Source of the DNA: Tessaracoccus flavescens
Lineage (GTDB): Bacteria; Actinomycetota; Actinomycetes; Propionibacteriales; Propionibacteriaceae
Reading direction: 5' to 3'
NCBI RefSeq assembly: GCF_001998865.1
Contig: NZ_CP019607.1
Location: 310,001-374,000, forward strand
Length of the DNA stretch: 64,000 nucleotides
Position numbers and translations under genes: made by a program
Part shown: positions 17,501 through 26,371 of the stretch, in pieces
Position numbering within the stretch: the first letter of the stretch is position 1
Layout of the letters: every line of letters begins with the position of its first letter
The notes under the pieces: generated by a model
Told to the model about the DNA's origin: nothing
Databases searched by the model: none
What the model saw: only the letters and a program-made list of their open reading frames with translations

Positions 17501-18970
17501 ATGAAGTACGACGAGCTCAGTCGGCAGATCGCCGACCTGGTCGGCGGTGTCGACAACATCGACACCTTCACCAGTTGCATGACGCGGCTCCGCCTCAACG
17601 TCGATGACCCGGAGGCCGTCGATGTCGAGGCGCTCAGGAAGCTCGACGGTGTCCTCGGCGTCGTGCCGGGCAGACAGGTCCAGGTCGTGGTCGGACCCGG
17701 CCACGCCCAGCGGCTCCGCGAGGCCTTCGCCGAAGCCAGCGGCATGTCCCCCGAGGCGGAGGTCGACGCCGACGACGCCGCGGGGCCAGAGGATGACGTC
17801 GACGTGCGCGACGTCTCCGGCGAGACGAAGGCCAAGGTGAAGGCGAGGCAGTCGACCTCCGTGCACGCCGGCTTCCGGCACATCGGCAACATCTTCATGC
17901 CGATCATCCCTGGCTTCATCGCCTGCGGCATCATCACCTCGATCGCAAACATCTGGAAGCTGATCAACCCGGGGATCGTCGCGAACCCCTGGTTCCTCGC
18001 CTTCGCCGCCATCGGCGGAGTCCTCATCGGATCGCTGCACCTCATCGTCGGGCACAACACGGCCAAGGAGTTCGGGGGCACCCCGGTCCTCGGCTTCATC
18101 GCGGGCGCGGTGCCGTACATGCCGGCGCTCGCGGGCATCGCGGCGACGGTCGGGGCCGACGGGGTCGAGACCGCGCCGGCCCAGCCGTTGACGATTCCGC
18201 TCTTTGGCAACCTCGCGCCTGCGCTGGGCGGCGTGATCGGCGTCATGATCACCGCATGGCTGTTCGCGGTGATCGAGAAATGGCTCCGCAAACGGATCCC
18301 TGCCTCGCTCGACCTGTTCATCATCCCCGCGCTGACCGTGCTGATCGGTTCGCTGATCTGCCTCTTCGTGATCATGCCGATCTCCGCCCTGATCATGCAG
18401 GGCCTCACGTGGCTGCTCGTCGACTTCGCCCTCCAACAGGGCGGCGTGTTCGGCGGCTTCCTGCTCGCGACGCTGTTCCTGCCGATGGTGATGCTCGGCG
18501 TGCACCAGGGACTCACCCCGGTCCACGCGCAACTGATCGCGGACCACGGGTTCACCCAGCTCCTGCCGATCCTCGCCATGGCCGGCGGCGGCCAGGACGG
18601 GATGGCGATCGCGGTGTGGATGAAGACGCGCAACCAGAAGCTCCGCAAGATCATCAAGGGCGCGCTCCCGCTCGGCCTGCTCGGCATCGGCGAGCCGCTC
18701 ATCTACGGCGTCTCGCTACCGCTGGTCACGCCGTTCATCACGGCCTGCCTCGGGGCCGGCTTCGGTGGCGCCTTCCTCGCCTGGGGCATGCAGGTCAGCG
18801 GCGCGTTCGGCGCGCAGGGGCTCGGCCTCTCGGGCCTGCTGATGACCGGCGTGATCACCCCCGGCATGTGGCTCTGGTACGTCGGCGCCCTCGCGATCGC
18901 CGTGCTCGCCGGCTTCCTGCTCACCTACTTCTTCGGGTTCAAGGAGCACATGGTCTCGCGCCTTGCGTGA
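17501..18970 (+). CDS. murP: PTS EIIBC permease for MurNAc-type sugars
   Basis: Phosphotransferase-system permease that imports and 6-phosphorylates its sugar, here most likely MurNAc or MurNAc-GlcNAc. The 489 residues have an EIIB domain (1-85) with the phospho-Cys C26 in FTSCMTRLRL, an acidic linker (85-115), and a glucose-superfamily EIIC domain with about ten membrane segments and the sugar-binding motif GIGEPLIYG. No EIIA domain is present, so EIIA must come from elsewhere. It lies between murQ and mupG, which gives the substrate assignment. Confidence 0.88.
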   Translation: MKYDELSRQIADLVGGVDNIDTFTSCMTRLRLNVDDPEAVDVEALRKLDGVLGVVPGRQVQVVVGPGHAQRLREAFAEASGMSPEAEVDADDAAGPEDDVDVRDVSGETKAKVKARQSTSVHAGFRHIGNIFMPIIPGFIACGIITSIANIWKLINPGIVANPWFLAFAAIGGVLIGSLHLIVGHNTAKEFGGTPVLGFIAGAVPYMPALAGIAATVGADGVETAPAQPLTIPLFGNLAPALGGVIGVMITAWLFAVIEKWLRKRIPASLDLFIIPALTVLIGSLICLFVIMPISALIMQGLTWLLVDFALQQGGVFGGFLLATLFLPMVMLGVHQGLTPVHAQLIADHGFTQLLPILAMAGGGQDGMAIAVWMKTRNQKLRKIIKGALPLGLLGIGEPLIYGVSLPLVTPFITACLGAGFGGAFLAWGMQVSGAFGAQGLGLSGLLMTGVITPGMWLWYVGALAIAVLAGFLLTYFFGFKEHMVSRLA

Positions 18971-18988
18971 GCACACCTTAGGAGAGAG

Positions 18989-20017
18989 ATGTTCCTCAGC
19001 CTCTACCCCACAGACTGCGAGGAGACCCGGGAGGGCGTCGTCGATGCCGCCCGGGCCCTCGGGGCCGAGGTGTTCACTTCACTACACATCCCCGAGAGCG
19101 ACGACCTGGCCTCCTACGGCACGTACCTGGCCGACCTGCACCGGCGGGAGGGACTGAACTTCTGCGCGGACATCTCCCCCACGACGCTGCAGAAGTTGTC
19201 GATCGGGCTCGACGACCTGACGCTGCTGCACGAATGGGGCGTCGGGATCGTGCGGATCGACTTCGGATTCACGACCGACCAGGTGCGAAGGATCGCCGAC
19301 GACGGCGGTTTCCGGATCGCGATCAACGCCTCAACGCTCACGCAGGCTGAGCTCGACGCCCTCGACGGGATCGACCTGGTGGCGTGGCACAACTACTACC
19401 CGCGTCCGGAGACGGGCCTCAGCACCGGGTTCTTCACGAATCAGAATCGCCTCCTCGCCGACCGGGGATGCGCCATCTACTCCTTCTTCCCCGGCGAGGT
19501 CAGCTTCCGTGCCCCGCTGGGGCTCGGACTGCCCACCTTGGAGCACCAACGCCATCGCAACGCCTACGTCAACCATCTCGAACTGGCGACGCTCGCTCCT
19601 GGAACGGGCGCCGGTTGCGCGGAGGGCACGCTGCTGCCCCACCACCTGGAATGGATCGGACGCTACGAGCGGACGGGTGAGATCACCGTCCCGGTCGCCG
19701 GCCTGGATCCGGCGGTCTCCTTCCTGCTTGACGGGGCGCGGGCACTGCGCATCGAAGGGACCGGCATCTCGCACCGCATCGAGGGGACGCGGCAGCCCAG
19801 GAATGCGACACGGATCCTCAACGCCGACTCCCGCGAGGCCGGAAGCCTGCAGATGGACACGGAGCGCACCGGCCGCTACTGCGGCGAGATCCACCTCATG
19901 ACCACTGACCGGCCGCTGACGGCCGACCAGGTGCGCGTCGGCCAGATCGCCACCCCTTACCGGGGTCTAGTGGACCTGCTGCGCCCCGGGGCAGCGGTGC
20001 GCTTCGTCCGCGCCTGA
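18989..20017 (+). CDS. mupG: DUF871 protein, MupG-type 6-phospho-N-acetylmuramidase
   Basis: Cytoplasmic TIM-barrel glycosidase. By family knowledge MupG splits MurNAc-6P-GlcNAc into MurNAc-6P and GlcNAc. The 342-residue product begins MFLSLYPTDCEETREGVVDAA and has barrel strands ending in FCADISP, IVRIDFGF and VAWHNYYPRPETGLS, followed by a C-terminal cyclophilin-like domain. A GGAGAG sequence precedes the ATG. The position directly after the EIIBC gene implies that the disaccharide is imported and cut inside the cell. Confidence 0.86.
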   Translation: MFLSLYPTDCEETREGVVDAARALGAEVFTSLHIPESDDLASYGTYLADLHRREGLNFCADISPTTLQKLSIGLDDLTLLHEWGVGIVRIDFGFTTDQVRRIADDGGFRIAINASTLTQAELDALDGIDLVAWHNYYPRPETGLSTGFFTNQNRLLADRGCAIYSFFPGEVSFRAPLGLGLPTLEHQRHRNAYVNHLELATLAPGTGAGCAEGTLLPHHLEWIGRYERTGEITVPVAGLDPAVSFLLDGARALRIEGTGISHRIEGTRQPRNATRILNADSREAGSLQMDTERTGRYCGEIHLMTTDRPLTADQVRVGQIATPYRGLVDLLRPGAAVRFVRA

Positions 20018-20046
20018 CACCTGGGCCCCGGCGTCGCCTCGGCCAT

Positions 20047-20052
20047 TACCCT
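20047..20052 (+). promoter_or_regulatory. Leaderless -10 element of pabBC
   Basis: TACCCT ends 7 bases before the ATG at 20060. No ribosome-binding sequence is present. Confidence 0.42.
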
Positions 20053-20059
20053 TAGCCCC

Positions 20060-21775
20060 ATGGACCCGTTCGTGTTGCTTGACGATGCGCTCTCAGGCGA
20101 CGCGACCCTCCTGACCGGGCTCGCCCGGGTCGATCTGGTCACCTTGGCCGACCTCGACGACACGCTTGCCTCCGGATGGCTGGACGGCCTGCACTGCTTC
20201 GCCTGGCTGCCCTACGACCTGGGCGAGGCAGAGCTGCGCGTCGGCGACGGCGCGAGCGGCGCCCTCTACTGGTTCCGTGAGCGCACCCCCGGCGCGCACC
20301 CTCCCCCTGCCACAGGCCAAGGCTGGGTGGCCGACCTCGGAACGAGCAGCACCGAGGCCGAGTTCACGGCGGCCGTCGAGCGGATCCAGGCGGCCATCGC
20401 GGCGGGATCGACGTATCAGATCAACCACACCCACCGCCTCGTCGGTCGGCTGCTCGGCGACCCGCGGGGCCTCTACTCCGCGCTGCGGGCGAGGCAACCG
20501 GTTGCCTTCGGCGTCCTCGCCCACCTCCCCGGCCCCGCCGCTTCGTGGACGCTGAGCCTCTCCCCCGAACTGTTCCTCTCGGTCGACGGCGAGGTCGCGA
20601 CCACACGTCCCATGAAGGGCACGGCACCGGCCGACACCGATCCGGAGGCACTGCGCGAAGGGCCGAAGAACCGCGCGGAGAACCTGATGATCGTCGACCT
20701 CTTGCGCAACGACCTCAGTCGCGTCGCCGTGCCGGGGACGGTCGAGGTGCCGAGCCTGTTCGACGTCGAGCGGGTCGGGGCGCTGTGGCAGATGACCAGC
20801 ACCGTGACGGCGCGCCTGCATCCGGGCACCACCCCAGCCCACCTGCTGCGGGCCACCTTCCCCTGCGGCTCGATCACCGGCGCGCCGAAGCTGTCCAGCA
20901 TGAGGATCGTCCGGGGCCTCGAACCCGACCGCAGGGGGATCTACACGGGATCGCTCGGCACCATCACGCCGACGCCTGACCCACCTGGCTGGTCCATGAC
21001 GCTCAGCGTCGCCATCCGCACCCTCGAGATCGATGACGAAGGGACCGTCCGGCTCGGCATCGGTTCGGGCATCGTCGCCGACTCCACCGCGGCCGGGGAG
21101 TGGCGCGAGGGCCTGGACAAGGCGCGCTTCATCACCGACCACCGGCCCACCCTCCGGGTGAAGGAGACCATGGCCGTGGTCGACGGCGCCTGCCGCCTCG
21201 CGGACGCCCACCGGGCCCGCCTCGCGGCCTCCCTGCGGGCGCTCGGCTTCGCCCCCGCCCCGTACGCCGTCGACGAGGCCGTCGCCGCGACAGGGCCTGG
21301 GGCCTGGCGCGTCGCGCTCGAGGTCGACGCCGACGGCGGCTCGCACGTGGCACGGGCCCGCCTCGAACCGACCCCCGAGCCGGTCAGCGCACTGCTCGCG
21401 CCGACACCGTGGACGGTGGGCCCACTCTCGCGCCACAAGACGAGCGAGCGCGCCCACCTCGACGAGGCCGTCGCCGCCGCGACCGGCCAGGGAGCGTTCG
21501 ACACGATCGGCCACGACGAGCGCGGCATGGTGCTCGAGGGCGGGCGCAGCAACGTCTTCGCCCGGATCGGCGGCCGCTGGCTCACCCCTGCCTCCCGCCT
21601 CGGCATCCTGCCCGGCATCCAGCGGGCGGAACTGCTCGCCGATCCCGGCCTGATCGGGGCCGAGACGATCGACGAGGCGGAGTTCACCGTCGAGAACCTA
21701 CGCACGGCCGACCGGGTCGTGCTCACCAACGCACTGCGTGGACCGCTCGTCGCACGCGTGGAGGACCTGGCGTGA
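20060..21775 (+). CDS. pabB: Fused aminodeoxychorismate synthase component I and aminodeoxychorismate lyase (PabB-PabC)
   Basis: Bifunctional enzyme for p-aminobenzoate, a folate precursor. Residues 1-370 are a chorismate-binding PabB domain with RPMKGTAPAD, ENLMIVDLLRNDLSRV and FPCGSITGAPKLSSM. Residues about 375-571 are a PLP fold-type IV lyase domain with RHKTSERAHLD holding the PLP Lys and EGGRSNVFARIGG. The 571-residue fusion is a known actinobacterial arrangement. No glutaminase PabA is seen nearby. The stop overlaps the next start in a GTGA. Confidence 0.93.
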   Translation: MDPFVLLDDALSGDATLLTGLARVDLVTLADLDDTLASGWLDGLHCFAWLPYDLGEAELRVGDGASGALYWFRERTPGAHPPPATGQGWVADLGTSSTEAEFTAAVERIQAAIAAGSTYQINHTHRLVGRLLGDPRGLYSALRARQPVAFGVLAHLPGPAASWTLSLSPELFLSVDGEVATTRPMKGTAPADTDPEALREGPKNRAENLMIVDLLRNDLSRVAVPGTVEVPSLFDVERVGALWQMTSTVTARLHPGTTPAHLLRATFPCGSITGAPKLSSMRIVRGLEPDRRGIYTGSLGTITPTPDPPGWSMTLSVAIRTLEIDDEGTVRLGIGSGIVADSTAAGEWREGLDKARFITDHRPTLRVKETMAVVDGACRLADAHRARLAASLRALGFAPAPYAVDEAVAATGPGAWRVALEVDADGGSHVARARLEPTPEPVSALLAPTPWTVGPLSRHKTSERAHLDEAVAAATGQGAFDTIGHDERGMVLEGGRSNVFARIGGRWLTPASRLGILPGIQRAELLADPGLIGAETIDEAEFTVENLRTADRVVLTNALRGPLVARVEDLA

Positions 21776-22749
21776 AGTTGAGACTTGATCCGAACCTGAT
21801 GTTCATCCTCGCCGCATTGGCGCTCGGCTTGCTGCTCCCGGTCAGCGGAACCTCCGGCGAGGTGCTCGACGTGGTCACGAAGGTCGCCATCTTCGTGCTC
21901 TTCTTCGGCTACGGTGCCCGGATGTCGGCCGCCGAGTCCCTCGCGGGGCTGAAGAACTGGAAGCTGCACGCCGCGATCCTCGGGACCACGTTCGTGATCT
22001 ACCCCCTGATCGCGGTGCCGATGCTGTGGCTGCCCGAGTGGTTGGCCTCCGAGCCGATCCGGGTGGGGCTGATCTTCCTGTGCCTCGTTCCCTCCACGGT
22101 GCAGTCGTCGATCACCTTCACCTCGCTCGCGGGCGGCAACGTCGCCTCGGCGATGGTCTCGGCGACGGCGTCGAACGTGCTGGGCGTGATCTTCACTCCC
22201 CTGCTTGTGATGCTGATGATCCCCGATGCCGGCGGCGGCTCCATCGGGTTCAGCCAGATCTGGGACGTCGTGCTCCAACTGCTGTTGCCGTTCTTCCTCG
22301 GCCAGCTCTCCCGGTTCGTGACCGCCGGGTTCATGGAGAGGCACAAGGCGCGGCTGCGCTACCTGGATCAGGGCATCATCTGCCTGATCGTCTACGGTGC
22401 CTTCTCGGACCTGCGCGTCTCCGGGGTGTGGCGTGAACTCCAGCTCCGCGACCTGCTCACCGTCGTGGTGATCGTGGCTGCGCTGCTGGCCTTCATGTTC
22501 TGGCTGACCTGGGCGCTGGGCGGCTGGTTCGGCTTCCCGCGCGGCGACCGGATCGCGCTGTTGTTCTGCGGAACGAAGAAGTCGCTCGCCACCGGCGTGC
22601 CGATGGCGAGCGTGCTCTTCAGCGGGCCGGTGGTCTCGGTGCTCGTGCTCCCGTTGATGCTGTACCACCAGGCCCAGCTGATCGTCAGCTCGATCCTGGC
22701 GGGACGGCTCAGGAACCACTCACCCGAGGGGCCCGCCGGTCAGGGCTGA
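21772..22749 (+). CDS. Bile acid:sodium symporter (BASS/SBF-like) family transporter
   Basis: Polytopic transporter of 325 residues with about ten membrane segments. Family regions include VLFFGYGARMS, CLVPSTVQSSITFTSLAGGNVASAMVSAT and FCGTKKSLATGVPMA, which fit the SBF-like (YocS/YfeH) group. The substrate is unknown; bile acid is only the family name. The GTG start overlaps the pabBC stop. The 3' end overlaps the convergent SPFH gene by 10 bases. Confidence 0.85.
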   Translation: MKLRLDPNLMFILAALALGLLLPVSGTSGEVLDVVTKVAIFVLFFGYGARMSAAESLAGLKNWKLHAAILGTTFVIYPLIAVPMLWLPEWLASEPIRVGLIFLCLVPSTVQSSITFTSLAGGNVASAMVSATASNVLGVIFTPLLVMLMIPDAGGGSIGFSQIWDVVLQLLLPFFLGQLSRFVTAGFMERHKARLRYLDQGIICLIVYGAFSDLRVSGVWRELQLRDLLTVVVIVAALLAFMFWLTWALGGWFGFPRGDRIALLFCGTKKSLATGVPMASVLFSGPVVSVLVLPLMLYHQAQLIVSSILAGRLRNHSPEGPAGQG

Positions 22750-24014
22750 GGCTGCCCCGGCCCCTGCGGCGGCTGTCCGGGGCTCATCGGCCACTGCTGC
22801 TGCGGCGGCACGGGCGGCTGCCCCGGTGCGGGCGGCTCGAAGCCCATCTGCTGCGGATCACCCAGCGCGGACGGCGTCTCGTCCGGGGAGTTGAGCGGCG
22901 GCACCCCACCTTGACCGAGCGCCGGGGTGGACGATCCACGGCGGCCGACGGCAGGCTTCTCGAGCGACTGGGCGTCGGCGATGGCCTTCTCGACCGTCTC
23001 GTTCGAGCGCTCCCGGTCGCGTTCGGCCTGCTCCTCGATCTCCGCATGCACGTCAACCTTCTCCGGGGCCTCGAACTTCTTCGTCGCCTGCGAGACGTAG
23101 TCGCGCACCTCGGGCATGTTGGTGACCTGGCCCAGCCCCTTCAGGGCGTCGTTGAGTTCGGAAGGGACGATCCAGACCTTGTTGGAGTCGCCGCGGGCGA
23201 GCTTCGGCATCATCTGCATGTACTGGTAGGCCAGCAGCGCCTGATCCGGTTCGGCGGCGTGGATCGCGCCGAACACCGTCGAGATGGCCTGCGCCTCGCC
23301 CTCGGCGCGCAGCATCTGCGCCTGCCTGTCTGCCTGGGCGCGCAGGACCTGGGCCTCGCGGTCGCCCTGAGCGCGGAGGATGGCCGCCTCACGGTCACCG
23401 CCTGCCGACAGGATCTGGGACTGGCGCTGGCCCTCCGCAAGCAGGATCGCGGCGCGCTTGTCGCGCTCGGCGCGGGCGCCCTTCTCCATGGCGTCGCGGA
23501 TCGTGGGCGGCGGCTCGATGGCCCGCAGCTCCACCCGGTTGACCTTGATGCCCCACTTGCCTGTGGCCTCGTCGAGGACGGCCCGCAGCCTCTGGTTGAT
23601 CTCCTCGCGGGAGGTCAGCGCGGCCTCGAGGTCCATGCCGCCGATGATGTTGCGCAGCGTGGTCATGGTCAGCTGCTCGATGGCGGCCTGGTAGTCCTGC
23701 GCCTCGTAGGCGGCACGGACGGGGTCGACGACCTGGAAGTAGATCACCGAGTCGATGGAGACCATCAGGTTGTCCTCGGTGATCACGCCCTGGGGCGGGA
23801 ACGGGACGACCTGCTCGCGCATGTCGAGGGTGTAGCGGATCTGGTCGAAGAACGGCACCACGAGATGCGGGCCGGGCTCGAGCGCCTTGCGGAACTTGCC
23901 GAGCCGCTCGACGAGCGAGACCTGCTGCTGCCGGATGATCTTCAGCGTCGCGGCCAGCAGCAGCACCACCACGACGACGAGGGCGATCAGGATGATGAGG
24001 GACGGTTCGGGCAC
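22740..24014 (-). CDS. SPFH/stomatin-like membrane protein (QmcA/paraslipin type)
   Basis: Membrane-anchored scaffold protein of the stomatin/prohibitin family. The 424 residues have one N-terminal membrane helix (5-25), an SPFH domain (about 30-190; PGPHLVVPFFDQIRYTLDMRE, IYFQVVDPVRAAYE), a long charged coiled coil with repeated DREAAILRAQGDREA-like units (about 190-250), and a Pro/Gln-rich tail. The GTG start follows TAGGAGG. It lies downstream of an NfeD gene, the common partner of SPFH proteins. Function in membrane domain organisation is family knowledge. Confidence 0.88.
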   Translation of the reverse strand: MPEPSLIILIALVVVVVLLLAATLKIIRQQQVSLVERLGKFRKALEPGPHLVVPFFDQIRYTLDMREQVVPFPPQGVITEDNLMVSIDSVIYFQVVDPVRAAYEAQDYQAAIEQLTMTTLRNIIGGMDLEAALTSREEINQRLRAVLDEATGKWGIKVNRVELRAIEPPPTIRDAMEKGARAERDKRAAILLAEGQRQSQILSAGGDREAAILRAQGDREAQVLRAQADRQAQMLRAEGEAQAISTVFGAIHAAEPDQALLAYQYMQMMPKLARGDSNKVWIVPSELNDALKGLGQVTNMPEVRDYVSQATKKFEAPEKVDVHAEIEEQAERDRERSNETVEKAIADAQSLEKPAVGRRGSSTPALGQGGVPPLNSPDETPSALGDPQQMGFEPPAPGQPPVPPQQQWPMSPGQPPQGPGQPQP

Positions 24015-24056
24015 TTGTGCCTCCTAGGGTGCGTGCCGGGGGTCGTGGGAGACCCC

Positions 24057-24533
24057 TCAGCTGGTGAGCGGTCGGGATTTGGGGTAGACGATCAGCGTGA
24101 TGCCTTCGAGGCCGAACACCTCGATGGCCTCGCCCTCGGCGATCTCCATCGAGGGGTCGTAGGCGCGGGCCTCCCAGACCTGCCCGTCGACCTTCACCTC
24201 GCCGGCGTGCGCCGTGATGGCGGCGGTCGCCCTGCCGGACGCGCCGACGAGGGTGTCGAGGGAGGAGCGGTAGCCGGGTGCCTTGCGCACCTTCGCCAGG
24301 AGGGTGGGGCGCAGCAGGAAGAGGGTGGCCACGGCGGTGATGATGGCGACGAGGACCTGCAGCCAGATCAGACCGGGAAACACGAGGGCGGTGACCCCGC
24401 CCGCGAGCGCGCCTCCCGCGAGCATCAGCAGGGTCAGATCGAGCGTGAGCAGTTCGGCGGCTGCGAGGCCAAGGGCGAGCACGCCCCATCCCGCCCAGAG
24501 GTTCTGGCGGACCCACTCCATGAACTCGTTCAT
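24057..24533 (-). CDS. NfeD-like membrane protein
   Basis: Short-form NfeD of 158 residues: two to three N-terminal membrane segments (15-75) and a C-terminal OB-fold domain (about 95-155; LVGASGRATAAITAHAGEV, YDPSMEIAEGEAIEV). It lacks the ClpP-like protease domain of long NfeD. The ATG overlaps the ABC ATPase stop in an ATGA; the SPFH gene follows after 42 bases. NfeD OB domains bind SPFH partners, which fits the neighbour. Confidence 0.87.
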   Translation of the reverse strand: MNEFMEWVRQNLWAGWGVLALGLAAAELLTLDLTLLMLAGGALAGGVTALVFPGLIWLQVLVAIITAVATLFLLRPTLLAKVRKAPGYRSSLDTLVGASGRATAAITAHAGEVKVDGQVWEARAYDPSMEIAEGEAIEVFGLEGITLIVYPKSRPLTS

Positions 24534-25315
24534 CTGCGACTCCTCGCGTGCCAGCGGCCGTCGGAGTGCTCGACGGTGAGCGGGAGCCCGAAGGTCTGGC
24601 TCAGGTTCTCCCCGGTCAGGCTCTGGTCGATGGGTCCGGCCGCGACGACGTCGCCGTCCTTGAGCAGCAGGGCGTGCGTGATGCCCTCGGGGATCTCCTC
24701 CACGTGGTGCGTGACGAGGATGGTGGCGGGTGAGGCCGGGTCGAGGCAGATGCCGGAGAGGGTGTCGACGAGGGACTCGCGGCCCGCGAGGTCGAGGCCG
24801 CTCGCCGGCTCGTCGAGCAGCAGCAGCTCCGGGTCTGTCATGAGGGCACGGGCGATCTGCGTGCGCTTGCGTTCCCCCTCACTCAGCGTGCCGAACGTCC
24901 GGTCGGCGAGGTGATCGATCCGCAGCGAGCGCAGCAGGTCGTCTGCCCGGTCGACGTCATACTCGTCATAGTCCTCGCGCCACCGGCCGACAACGGCGTA
25001 AGCGGCCGAGAGGACGACGTCGCGGACCTTCTCCCCCGCCGGGATCCGCTCGGCGAAGGCGGAAGAAGACAGCCCGATCCTCGGCCGCAACTCGAAGACG
25101 TCGACGGCCCCGACGACCTCGCCGAGCAGCCCGACGACGCCGTCGCTCGGGTAGAGCTGGGCTCCGAGCAACTGCAGGAGGGTGGTCTTACCCGCGCCGT
25201 TCGGGCCGATCACGACCCACCGCTCGGACTCGTCGACGATCAGGGACACCGAGTTGAGCAGGACCGCATTCCCACGTCGAAGGGTCACACCTGCAAGTTC
25301 TGCCACCGCTGCCAT
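24530..25315 (-). CDS. ABC transporter ATP-binding protein
   Basis: Stand-alone ATPase of 261 residues: Walker A GPNGAGKTT, signature LSEGERKR (Glu in place of the second signature Gly), Walker B LLLLDEPASGLDL and switch VTHHVEE. It resembles the YbbL/ModF-like soluble ATPases, and no permease gene is adjacent. ATG 25315 is chosen because TAGCGT lies 7 bases before it (leaderless type); GTG 25309 and an upstream in-frame codon are alternatives. First gene of an ATPase-NfeD-SPFH unit. Confidence 0.82.
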   Translation of the reverse strand: MAAVAELAGVTLRRGNAVLLNSVSLIVDESERWVVIGPNGAGKTTLLQLLGAQLYPSDGVVGLLGEVVGAVDVFELRPRIGLSSSAFAERIPAGEKVRDVVLSAAYAVVGRWREDYDEYDVDRADDLLRSLRIDHLADRTFGTLSEGERKRTQIARALMTDPELLLLDEPASGLDLAGRESLVDTLSGICLDPASPATILVTHHVEEIPEGITHALLLKDGDVVAAGPIDQSLTGENLSQTFGLPLTVEHSDGRWHARSRR

Positions 25316-25322
25316 GGCCTCA

Positions 25323-25328
25323 ACGCTA
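25323..25328 (-). promoter_or_regulatory. Leaderless -10 element of the ABC ATPase
   Basis: TAGCGT on the minus strand, 7 bases before ATG 25315. Confidence 0.42.
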
Positions 25329-25381
25329 CCGGACCCGGACACACTCCGGCAGGAGGCACCCCGGCTGATCGGCGTCCCCGC

Positions 25382-26338
25382 TCAGCGACCGGCGATCCTT
25401 CCATCCACGTCCCACAGGTCGAGCCTCGAATCGGCCCCCTCCCAGAGGAAGACCTGCCCCTTGATCAGGCGGTTGTTGCGCTCGACGCCGCGCAGCGCGT
25501 CGACCTCGGCAGGGCTGAACGGCTCCCCGCCGAGGGCCTCGAGGTTTGAGCGCAACTGCTCCTCCTTCACGGAGAACGGGATCGGGATCTGGCCCCGCTC
25601 GACCGCCCACTTCAGGCACACCTGGGCAGGGTGCAGGCCGCGCGACTCCGCGATCGACACCACGGCCGACGCCTCGAGATCGACGGCGTCCTCGGGGGCG
25701 CGGTCGCGTTCGGGCCTCGAAGGTGAGCCGAGCGGCGAGTAGCCGATGGGCTGGATGCCGTGGTCGACGGCGAACTGGAACAGCTCGCCCTGCTGGACGG
25801 TGGGGTGCAGCTCGGCCTCGAGGAACGTCGGGGCGATCCGTGCGTCGGCCAGGATCAGGCTCGGCTTCGCGATCGACACGTTGGAGACCTCGAGCGCCGC
25901 GACCGCTCCCTCGTCGACGAGCGACTCGAGCGCCGCCCACAGCCGCATGAAACCCTCGTCGTCGTAAGGGCTGGCGTGCGGGTCGCGCGAGTCGACGTCC
26001 ACGCCTGCCGCATGGTGGTTCGGGAACGGCCAGTGCACGAATACGACGTCGACCCGGTCACAACGCAGGTCGGCGAGCGAGTGCCGCACCGAGGCGACGG
26101 CGGCTTCGGGCTCGTGGGCGTCGTTCCAGACCTTCGTCATGATCCGAAGCTCGGAGCGCTCGATGCCCAGCCTGGCCATGGCGGCCTCGATGGCGGAACC
26201 GATCTGCGCCTCGTTGCCGTAGACCGAGGCGCAGTCGATCAGCCGGTAGCCGAGCCTGAGCGCCGTGGCGACCGCCGCCGCGACCTCATCTGGCCCGTAG
26301 CGGTCGGACCCGAAGGTGCCGACCCCGATGGGTGGCAA
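25382..26338 (-). CDS. Aldo/keto reductase
   Basis: NADPH-dependent TIM-barrel oxidoreductase of 318 residues. The catalytic tetrad is visible: Asp and Tyr in LIDCASVYGNE, Lys in IMTKVWN, His in VFVHWP. Cofactor-binding segments include GYSPLGSPSRP and IPIPFSVKEEQLRSN. The start is unusual: TTG at 26338 is the only start-type codon between the fabI stop and PPIGVGTFG. The 11 codons just upstream read in frame with the fabI stop and still look like the AKR N-terminal strand (VADGLPPIGVGTFG). Substrate unknown. Confidence 0.84.
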   Translation of the reverse strand: MPPIGVGTFGSDRYGPDEVAAAVATALRLGYRLIDCASVYGNEAQIGSAIEAAMARLGIERSELRIMTKVWNDAHEPEAAVASVRHSLADLRCDRVDVVFVHWPFPNHHAAGVDVDSRDPHASPYDDEGFMRLWAALESLVDEGAVAALEVSNVSIAKPSLILADARIAPTFLEAELHPTVQQGELFQFAVDHGIQPIGYSPLGSPSRPERDRAPEDAVDLEASAVVSIAESRGLHPAQVCLKWAVERGQIPIPFSVKEEQLRSNLEALGGEPFSPAEVDALRGVERNNRLIKGQVFLWEGADSRLDLWDVDGRIAGR

Positions 26339-26371
26339 TCCGTCAGCGACCCTCGGAACGCCCGCTCCCCG

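Noticed and set aside
20093..22719. Long minus-strand open frames opposite pabBC and the BASS transporter
   Set aside because: They have no family features and mirror the G/C third positions of the real plus-strand genes.
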